Both the position numbers and the translations under genes were made by a program. The notes under the pieces are model-generated. The model was given only the letters and a program-made list of their open reading frames with translations. It did no database searches and was not told the DNA's origin. Source: Philopedon plagiatum (lineage: Eukaryota; Arthropoda; Insecta; Coleoptera; Curculionidae). From it: DNA of 64,000 nt. Shown one piece after another: positions 55,873 to 64,000 of this stretch (its first letter is position 1; each line of letters opens with the position of its first letter). Location of the stretch: NCBI GenBank assembly GCA_963971165.1, contig OZ020189.1, forward strand, positions 992,001 to 1,056,000. Reading direction: 5' to 3'.

Positions 55873-58800
55873 GCAAATCTCCAACTATGCGCTACTACCG
55901 AACAAACGGCACTTTTCACGAAGATCCCGAAGACGTCGAGTTCGGCTGGTATTTCGAAGATATCGTTATAGACGAAGCCGCTCCGGCTTGCAGGGAACAC
56001 AACGAAAAAATCAGAAATAACGCTCAATTAGGGAAATCTGTAACGGGAAACTCGGGAAGTTCAAAAAGCGCTGATGCAGAATGCGAGAGTTTCAAGAGCG
56101 AAGACAGCTCTGAAAATGGGAATGATATTGAAGAGTCCATTGACGTACTGGCAGAAATGGTAAAGTCTATTAAAAATAGTGTAGACTCTTAGTTAGATGT
56201 GCGACTTCTTGAATCACGACTGTACAGTGTTTCCAATTTTCGACACTTTTGCAGGGTTTCTCGGTTATCTTTAAAGATAGAGAGCTGCGGTTTTCGCAGA
56301 ACTGTGCTACTTTTCGTGAAACGAATGATGCTATAAACAGAATTTCCATAGCCCCTTTCGTTTCGGAGATTCAGGGCGATTTTGAAAATCGATCATTTTC
56401 AAGCTCCCTTCGTATTTCAGTTGCCCTTTAACTTATCGGTAAGGTAAGAACTGATTATTATATAGTTTTTTGTGTGGAATCCAGTGGCGTGGTCATTTTT
56501 TCTAGAAGGAAGGAATTTAAAGATAAAAACTAAAGTTGCATTTTTTGAACGGGACACCCTAAATATTTTATTTTCATTCGATTGCTTTTTTCTTAAGCTT
56601 TTCAATAATATATAATTGTTGGTATATATCTTTTGGAATAACCTCTGAATTTACCTTACCGATAAGTTAACAGGCAACTGTGGTGCTTGAAAATGACACA
56701 TTTTAATAATCGCCCTGTATCTCCGCACCGGACGTTTTACGAAAAGTAGAACAGTACTGAAAAAACCGCAGCTCTCTATCTTTAAAGATAACGAGATACC
56801 CTGCAAAAGTGTCGAACACTGGAGACCCTGTACAAATCCAAAAATTGTAGGTGTTTTATAGGAAAACAATAATTATGTTTTTTGATAATTAATAATTTGA
56901 TAATTTTATGATTAATTAAAAATAAAATTAATTTTTTTCAAGGAATTATTTTCGACGCAAAATTATCTAAGTAGAACTGTGGACGAATCAATAGATATCG
57001 AAGTGGTAAGCCACTTCACTAAATTTGAAAAACTAGCAACGATAGTATCTGCTTTTTTAGTTATTTTAGCAGCATTATACAAACAGCTTTTTTTTTGTTG
57101 CCAATATGATACACATCATTCACAACAGACATCATCTCTTTTCTTCCTTTAAAATGTTTTACACTGCATTTTTCCATAGCGGACCAACCGGCATATCATA
57201 TTTTAAACAATTATGAGAATAAGAAATCATGGTTCGTGTTCTTACAGATGATGTAAAATTTCATTACCCCAAAACATTTTTTAGAATCCAGAGCCTAGGA
57301 AAATCATTAAAATAGAACCAAACATCAAAATTGAAACACCAACAAACTCAGTAAGATGCCAGTTGAGCGTAGAAGGTTTTATCGAAAACCCAACAGCCAA
57401 CTTCTATAAACAAGTGAAAAATTGCCAAGTTCCTGCAAAGGAAGACATGATGGCACTGATCAACCCGATAAATCCAGAAACGAAAGCTTTAATGAGTGTA
57501 GTCAGTTATGCAAAATACCGGAGCTTGAATGGTAAGGAGACCAACGACTGTGTTTTGAAGAACATCAACTTCAAAGCGACAAATTCAAGTCGCATAATTG
57601 GTGATTTTGGTTCGCCAATCAGAAATGGCAGTTCTGATGTCTTGACGGACAGGGCGCGGTTGCCAAATTTTAATTTCCTCTTGAATGATGGAGATATTGA
57701 CGTAGACGAACAGCTTGTTTCTGAGATTCGGAATTATCATGCCACTAAGGAGGATAATATGTTGTCACTCATGATGGAACTGATAATTACAGGTAAGATG
57801 GATTTTTTTACTTAAGAAATGTATAAAAAATATTTTCCGCCGATGTATATTTACCAATAACTAGGCAACGAAAAATCACTGTTGGGAAATATTCATTTCT
57901 GTACTGCGAGGAAATAATATTTCCTTACAGTTGTTAGTGTACCTACTGCGAAAGTTATTAAAAACACGATATTTAGAAGATTTCATCGTTGAATACAGGT
58001 TTGTTATAGGTTAACAATACAAAATTAATGTTTCCATGGTTACCTAACCAATTTTTATTTAATATCTCAAGGCATCAGTTCTTTGTGTATAAAATACCGC
58101 AGGAAAAGCGACATTTTTCTGACGGCCCACGACGACCGCAGCCTGAGTACCATGTACCGTTGGTGAAGTGGGGAAGTTTGACTCACACATCCAGAGCTGG
58201 AAACATCCGTAGGGATTTCAGCAGCCCTTATGAGGATGTGTGGGGTGGCACCACCTCGTCTGAGGAAGATTTCCTCTACCGACATTCCCGGACTCTGTGT
58301 TGCTTTACAATCGTCCGGGAATGCTAGGCTTTTCCTACTGCATACAGAATATTCCGAAATTGGTGCTTTCTGAAAAAAGTCCTCAAAAAATTTGTTTCTG
58401 AAAAAACTATTTCATAATTTTGTAGATTCCCAAGTTCCTGCATTTGTTTTAAATTTTAAATCATATAATTTTAGAAATGCAAATTGAACAACTTCAGAAA
58501 TTCAACAACTTTCTAATCTTTTTTGCGTTTAAGATAAAAACTAGATAATAGATTACCCGTTATAAATTAAATTACTTAGATACTAAAAGTCGCTTATTTT
58601 ATTACTGTATCTTTATCGTTCAGATATGGATAGCAGCGTAGGAGACATGTCCGAATTAAATAATACTATGAATGAGCTAAATAGCAGCTCTGTAGCAGTA
58701 GATACTAGTGATTTAGGAAATAGTATCCACAGCAGCTTGATAAGCAAGGAGGGTAATGGAAGCAAAGAGAGAAGAAGGTATAGAAGCAATTGTTTGGATA

Positions 58801-61679
58801 TTCCAAGCAGGTAAGTTTTTTAAGTCAGTTTTTAAGGGTATACAAGTGCCTACAGGAGACCAAGTAAATTTTTGCGATTTTACGCAAAAATAGGTAGATA
58901 TTGTATTTGTGCCTTTGTTATTGCTTCATATCTCTTGTATTTTCCCCCAAACCTCTACTCTCTTTCAGCAGTATTCACTGTTACTATTGTTTTATTTTTT
59001 AACATTTCTGTTATTCAGTTATTTGCTTTAAAAGACCAATTAATTCGTTTTTAAATAGCAAGCCTCCAAAAATTAAAAATCTTTAGAAAAAATGTAAATA
59101 CCTTTATTTCTCTTATTACTTTAAAAGTTGTTGAAAATGTCCACTATGAACTTCTTGGAAGTAATAGTCGATATTCTCACATTTTCAAGAATGGTAGGTG
59201 TTACTTCTTGGCAGACGTTGACAATTATTTGGCGTAATTCATCCAGATTTTCGGGCTTTGTTAGGTATACTCGGTCTTTTAAATATCCCCAAAGAAAAAT
59301 TCAAGAGGAGCAAGGTCCGGAAATCGAGGTGGCCATTCAATAAATCCACGTCGCCCAATCCAACGCTCGGGGAATTAATTATTTAGAAATTCCCTCACTG
59401 GTATATTAAAATGAGAGAAACAAATGGAACGCCTAAAAACGTAAATGCAAACCAAGCATAGACAGTGCAAAACCTAAGAAGAATGAAATTAATTTATAAA
59501 ATTGAAAAAAATTACAATTTCAAATAGGTACCTCATTTTATCAGTTATTTGCATACTCATTTTTAACATTATACCTAGTATAAAAAGAGAATTCCTTTGG
59601 AACTCCTTTGTTAAACTATTTTAATGCGTCAATAAAAAAAAAACAAATAAATAAAATATTTTTTATCTTTAAAAATGTGTAGGTCAAAAACGAATTGAGA
59701 TACAGACCTCGGGTTTGCGGTAGAATGCTTCCCTTTTGAGGACCTTTAAAATGAGATAGCACACGGCATAGGCTTGTATTTAAAATTTTTGACCTTAACT
59801 CCCTAGCGGTATCCCTCAAGGGGGTTGAAAAGTAGATTTATTAACCAATAGGATACCCCTAAAATTTGGTGTATCTATCTGAATATTGCCATTAACTATA
59901 TAATATTTTAAAAAAATGTATTTTGGACATAGATCAGACATCCTAAGCAGTATTGGACTGACAGATGATATAGACAGAAGTATAGAAAATTTTACTAAAG
60001 AAAAGTCCGAAATGCGTCAGCAGCTGTCTGATATTAAAAGAAGTTTCGAGGTAAGTCAAATTTAAATAACATTTTTTACCACCGACTACTTGGCGTACTA
60101 TATACTGTTAAAAATAAATATGGTAACATCTGTTAACCCCGTTAAGCTACATAAGTCCCCTGACTACATATTAATTAAGTTCTCACACGAAGCGAAAACA
60201 CGCGAACGCGTCTTTAAAGAAAGTTACCGAAACACCCAATTTTATACAAATTAGACCAACTTCGCAACGGCCAGTTTAAGAGTGTCCCCTTAATCTTTTC
60301 CTTGGTACCTAGACCCTTCTTAATATTTTTCCCTTTATACTCTTTGGTCTATCGCCAGCCTGTATCAGAGTCGGAGTAACGCTGAATTTCATACAAAACG
60401 AAATTATCTAAATTGTTCTTTGTTTAATGGATGGTTCATCCATTATATACAAGTTAAAACACTCTACTAACTTACGCTAAGGCACTTTGAATACGTGATC
60501 GAAAAAAAGACCTTTATTGGTTACTTCCAAAGGTAAAAAAAATCACATTCAAAAGCTTTTACATATGGAATGTAAATTTTCTAAATCTAGCAGTTACTTA
60601 TATCTGTATTGTCATTCCATCCTTTTCTATAAAGAAGAATATTTGTTACCTCGCGATAATTAGTAAATCGCCAAAAAGTTTCTAGGTACGATACTGGTCG
60701 GTAATATCTTCTGTCTTTTTCTAACTCGTACAGAAATAAAAGTAGGTACTTTTATTTCTGTCTCTCGCGTAAATTTTATGATTACAAAGACTGATTCTCA
60801 GTTCCAATACTCAGCCTTCTGCCCTTTTTAGCTTTATGGTATCTATGATGACAAACATATGGGTAAAGTTTTTGGGAAAGAGCTTTTAACTAATCTCTCT
60901 AAAATAATTTAAAGCAAACATGTGGCCCTCGTAAATTAAAATGTTAGGTATATCCAAAATGATTTTAAAGTAAACATTTTGCCCTTAATTTTATGGCTTT
61001 TCTTAAAATATATGTTAGGCTCAAAAATTATCCCTAATATTTTAATACATGTATTCGTTTTGTCACAGAACCATTAGGTCTATGTGAGACTAGCCGGCGG
61101 GTGTTGAGAGTCTGCCACTCTAACCTCACCTAACCTATCACTTTTCTACCAATACTTCCACGGATTTTGCTCTGAAGAACTAGTCGCTATAATTTCCCTC
61201 CTTGACTGTTCCTAACAGCATCACTTTACTGCCCAGCTAAAAGCCTAGAACATCCCAATTCTCTCGCTGATTCATATTTAGGGTCTCCAGATTATGGAAC
61301 AAATTGCCTGCATATGTTTTCCCTTCCCCTTCCAACTTTCAATCCTTTAAATCCCGTGCCAATAGATTACATTTTCCTTCTCTTCAGACGCCCACGGTAC
61401 GTTAGTACTTATGCTTGAAGTTTACGTGGGCTGCCTCAGATAAAAAAATCCCTTGTTTTAATACTAGGGCTTAAATTTTAGGACTATGAGAAAAAAATTA
61501 ATAATCTAATTTCCGAAGCAATTTCTTTACAAAGCGATTTGAGAAAAACAACATATTTAGAAAACCTCATCCATCTATTGAATGGAGACCTGGAAAAAGT
61601 GAAAAACAAGAAATTGCCCTTCAGAATCTTCCACAAATCGATCGACGATGATGAAAACGATTTTAATCCTATTATATAG
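55873..61679 (+). CDS. uncharacterised coiled-coil protein, six exons (at least 448 aa)
   Basis: Exons 55,873-56,159, 56,943-57,005, 57,285-57,792, 58,624-58,810, 59,933-60,050 and 61,482-61,679; every junction has AG/GT borders and compatible phase, and from ATG 55,887 the joined length is 1,347 nt with a single stop. The first exon has an acceptor (ATTCCAG) and may be internal. Content: acidic N-terminus with FGWYFEDIVIDEAAPACREH, a Ser/Glu-rich linker, a segment with KNCQVPAKEDMMALINPINP and FNFLLNDGDIDVDEQLVSEI, a Ser/Asn-rich part, then a coiled coil over the last 110 residues (RSIENFTKEKSEMRQQLSDI, LISEAISLQSDLRKTTYLEN). No known family identified. The donor after exon 1 (ATG|GTAAAG) is the weakest; reading through would give a stop 10 codons later. 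Introns hold LINE A, a foldback and mariner debris. Confidence 0.75.
56225..56830. repeat. 606-bp foldback element in intron 1 of the coiled-coil gene
   Basis: Arms 56,225-56,447 and 56,651-56,830 are inverted repeats; landmarks TTCGACACTTTTGCAGGG and TTAACTTATCGGTAAGGTAA. TA flanks both sides (56,223-56,224, 56,831-56,832). Ends CAGTGTTTCC and GGAGACCCTG are less alike than the interior. No ORF of its own. Confidence 0.88.
58100..58330 (+). repeat. repeat R2, copy 1, protein-like in one frame
   Basis: Encodes DGPRRPQPEYHVP..., then AGNIRRDFSSPYEDVWGG and TTSSEED. The inverted copy at 63,757-63,935 encodes a similar peptide despite nucleotide divergence. It lies in intron 3 of the coiled-coil gene. 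Confidence 0.65.
59040..59890 (-). pseudogene. mariner-type transposase remnant, second copy
   Basis: 59,110-59,375 matches the 46.4-46.87 kb transposase region without the nested MITE; minus-strand peptide again includes ENLDELRQ-like and RVYLTKPE blocks. 59,785-59,890 matches the end region at 46,225-46,330. Between them is unrelated AT-rich DNA. It sits in intron 4 of the coiled-coil gene. Confidence 0.78.
60730..60761. repeat. 32-bp palindrome
   Basis: ACAGAAATAAAAGTA is followed, after GG, by its exact reverse complement. Could form a 15-bp stem. Within intron 5 of the coiled-coil gene; the rest of that intron (60,060-61,120) shows no other feature. Confidence 0.85.
61130..61447 (+). 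mobile_element. LINE A 3' end in intron 5
   Basis: Begins at FYQYFHGFCSEELV-like codons, runs to LHFPSLQTP and a 3' UTR ending TTTACGTGGGCTGCCTCAG, ATAAAAAAA. It ends 34 bp before the acceptor of the last exon. Confidence 0.85.
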
Positions 61680-62263
61680 AGTATCGCAACCTGTGGGGCA
61701 AGGCTGGGGACACGATTAAACAACGATCTGAGGTAAGATTTGATCGATAGGATTAATGATTATAAGGCTAAACCGTGTTTATTTTTCCAACAAATTTAGG
61801 TGGAAATTTTTTTATATCTATATTTTACTCATTGAATGTTTTTATTAATATAAAACTTGCCAAAGCCTTCCTGATCATCTATAAGCTGTTAATTTAAACT
61901 AGTTCCTACTAGGTTTTACATCTTTTTGGTAAATCTCGTGGTTAAATTTTTATTGTATTAAAAAAATATTCTAAAAAAAGAATTCTATGCCATGATGTAG
62001 TGATTAACTTGACAACGAAAAAATCCTCTTTTCTACAAGTGCTAAAAATACCTAAGAAACACGTTCGATTTGGCCACAGGTCCACAAACATCTCACTAGT
62101 GTGAAAAGAGCAATTTTCAAAACTTGTACAATATATTATTCTAAAATAATTTCCCTTTTATTTCAGAACATGTATTTAATCAATAATGCAATAACCATGG
62201 AAACCTTAAGAATGGTTGTGCGGATGAAACGTAATAATTTGATAATTTCCTGACATAAGAAGA

Positions 62264-62354
62264 ATGGCGAAAAAAGGTCAGCCATCCCAGTTACAAGTAG
62301 AAGTAAATAATGACGAAGAGTGGGAGAAATTGTTGCAGAAAGACGGACTCATCC
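62264..62354 (+). CDS. first coding exon of a thioredoxin/NDK protein (NME8/NME9, TXNDC3/6-like)
   Basis: ATG 62,264 starts 30 codons, MAKKGQPSQLQVEVNNDEEW then EKLLQKDGLI, ending ATCC|GTAAGT in phase 1. As I recall the family, this is the segment just before the thioredoxin active-site strand (next residues usually VDVYSEWCGPC), and the intron sits at the expected place. In animals the family works in cilia and sperm axonemes, combining a thioredoxin domain with nucleoside diphosphate kinase domains. The next exon is not found before base 64,000. The start lies 585 bp after the stop of the coiled-coil gene in the same direction. An AG at about 62,166 (TTTATTTCAG) could open a 5' UTR exon. 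Confidence 0.75.
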
Positions 62355-62454
62355 GTAAGTGATTCAAAATGACTATAGGCAATATACATATAATCCAGAT
62401 AAATCGGAAATATTTCTTTTGTATTCTCTATATAAATTAAATGATAATGGCGGT

Positions 62455-62545
62455 TACTTTTATCCATCTGTTTTGGTTTTTATTAAGAAATAAAAAGATC
62501 TTCTATTACAAATTTTCGTACAAAGTTCAAAGCTTGCAAAACGTG
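62455..62545 (+). repeat. dispersed repeat R1, 5' fragment
   Basis: Matches 23,030-23,125: ATTACAAATTTTCG and TGCAAAACGTGATCC. It lies in intron 1 of the NME8/9-like gene. 62,550-63,310 otherwise shows no supported feature. Confidence 0.65.
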
Positions 62546-63315
62546 ATCCTTCGTCCGTGGTTGTGACGGAGCATAATATGTTAAAAAAGTGCTATGATGG
62601 CTGGTGTACTGTAAATTCGAGTGTTAATTTATTTTATTGATTATGGCCCGGAGATTGGGAGATTTCGTGGATAAGAAACATTACATTTGATTACAAAGAC
62701 GGTTCAACAATGACCACAAGGACAATCACATCATTTGCCTACTAACAAACCTATTCTATTTCCTTTATTGCCGGCAGTTGATGCATTTATGATGACTGCT
62801 TATTTTTTACAAATTCCGACTTTACCTGCCTGTAGAAATTTAAGGGGTGAAAGCTTAAAGGCATTTGTTTAAAAAATAATATTAACTTTCTGTGCTTAAT
62901 AAGTTTCAATCAATTTTTCTTTTTATTTTTATCTTTAACGTATATTTTGACAGTGGTAAATCATAACCTCACTTGTCTTCAAATTTTGTTAGGCTTTATT
63001 ATACCAGAAAAATAAATAAATGGCAAAATACGCTTACTTCAATTTGGCGATACCAACATTAAATGATATTTATGTAAAATTTTTAGTTAACTTTGCACTA
63101 TTTTCTTCTGATTTCGGCTGTTCTTGTCATATGAAAAATAGTTGGTTCGAGGACCTTCCAGTGGTATTTTTGCATATTGGCACAATGCTTTCCTGTTCCA
63201 GTGGCAGCAAATCTTTCTGGTCACTTGCCAAAAACAGTAGTAGTCGAAACTTTTGTAGAAGCACTTTTCCTCCCCTGACCTCTGACAATAAAATTATCTC
63301 CACCTCTAAAGGGAA

Positions 63316-63430
63316 AGCTGAATTATTTGCCTTGGCCGGCGCGAAGTCCGGATTTTAAGCCTATGGACATCTGTATTTGGGGTCATTTGAAATCCATTGT
63401 TTATGACAGTTCAATAAACAACCATAATGA
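63316..63430 (+). pseudogene. mariner-like transposase fragment
   Basis: Frame reading LPWPARSPDFKPMDICIWGH then LKSIVYDSSI, the block around the last catalytic Asp in mariner-type transposases (usually PARSPDLxPxDFxLWG). Only about 38 codons. Confidence 0.75.
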
Positions 63431-63756
63431 GTTAGGTCAAAAATTATAAATGCTGTTGATCTGCTCAGAAATGATAGGAATCTTTTGTTTAAAATCCAAT
63501 TGTCTTTTGTAAATCATACAGCGAAATTTATTGGGGTTAATCAATGGTGAACATTTTGAGCAATTATTATTAAGCCGTCATCATTTTTACTTCTAATAAT
63601 TTTGGTAAAGCATTATTAGCTTAAGTGTTATTAAACTAATTATTAAATAAGAAAGTTTCATTGAAATAAAATTAGTATTCCCGCATGAATAAGGGTTTTT
63701 ATTAAAAAAATCTCTCTTCTTCAGTATCTGGAGTATCTCCTATAATATCAACTTTT

Positions 63757-63935
63757 GATCTAAGAGGATTCTTCCTCGTCCGAGGCGGCACCACCCCACA
63801 CATCTGCTAAAGGGCTGGTGAAATCCATGCGGATGTTTCCAGAGTCTGGATGTGTGAGACGGATACCCCTAGTACACCCACGGTACCTAGAGTACTTAGG
63901 TTTAGACCTTCGTGGGCTGTCCAAAGATAAAAAAG
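63757..63935 (-). repeat. repeat R2, copy 2
   Basis: The minus strand encodes SPRRSKPKYSRYRG, LTHPDSGNIRMDFTSPLADV and WGGAASDEEESS, similar to the 58.1-kb copy. The frame stays open upstream to the window's end (about 79 codons), so this may be a real exon fragment of a repeated gene. Confidence 0.6.
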
Positions 63936-64000
63936 TAAATTTAGCTAAATCATAATAATTTGAAGTCAGAAATTCCTTGGTCTTCCTTGCATACTCCACT

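Overview
The window looks like arthropod, most likely insect, nuclear DNA. It is AT-rich and gene-poor, genes have short introns with GT..AG borders and GTAAGT-type donors, and the repeats are insect types (Polinton/Maverick, Tc1/mariner, hAT-like MITEs, a non-LTR retrotransposon whose C-terminal region recurs many times). I see no bacterial features and no CRISPR array. All calls come from reading the sequence; no database search was run.

1-11,040: part of a Polinton/Maverick-type (virus-like) element whose left part lies outside the window. Rightward: the end of a chromodomain integrase. Leftward: a small protein with the PP1/eIF2alpha-phosphatase core signature of the GADD34/PPP1R15 family; an uncharacterised protein; a small double-membrane-segment glycoprotein-like ORF; a protein-primed DNA polymerase B of about 1,267 aa that becomes complete only when two introns are removed; an OTU-family cysteine protease behind a well-spaced TATA/initiator promoter; and an acidic cysteine-rich protein. 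A 1,073-bp palindromic foldback element sits between the membrane protein and polymerase. These ORFs are mostly undamaged. No capsid, ATPase or maturation protease gene is visible.

11-33 kb: no convincing host exon. Contents: fragments of a recurring LINE ('LINE A'), two copies of a multicopy zinc-cluster protein family, mariner/Tc1 remnants, a 120-bp tandem array carrying TGACGTCA motifs, a 260-bp tandem array, MITEs, and a perfect 29-bp hairpin. 32.9-33.5 kb: a probable first exon of a secreted or membrane protein (minus strand) with an upstream CpG-rich block.

33.8-55 kb: a 1.23-kb foldback with TTAA borders, a LINE A insertion in a second LINE ('LINE B'), a cluster of hairpins with a conserved AGAG-type loop and different stems (39.8-40.3 kb), a 1,272-bp hAT-like element with an exact 8-bp target duplication and a tRNA-like internal segment, a mariner remnant containing a nested hAT-like MITE, further LINE A copies, a minisatellite and a tRNA-Val-like pseudogene.

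55.9-62.4 kb: two host genes on the plus strand. The first is an uncharacterised coiled-coil protein assembled from six phase-compatible exons with the stop at 61,679. The second begins 585 bp downstream with an exon resembling the start of thioredoxin/NDK proteins (NME8/NME9, TXNDC3/6). Introns of the first gene contain LINE A, a foldback element and mariner debris.
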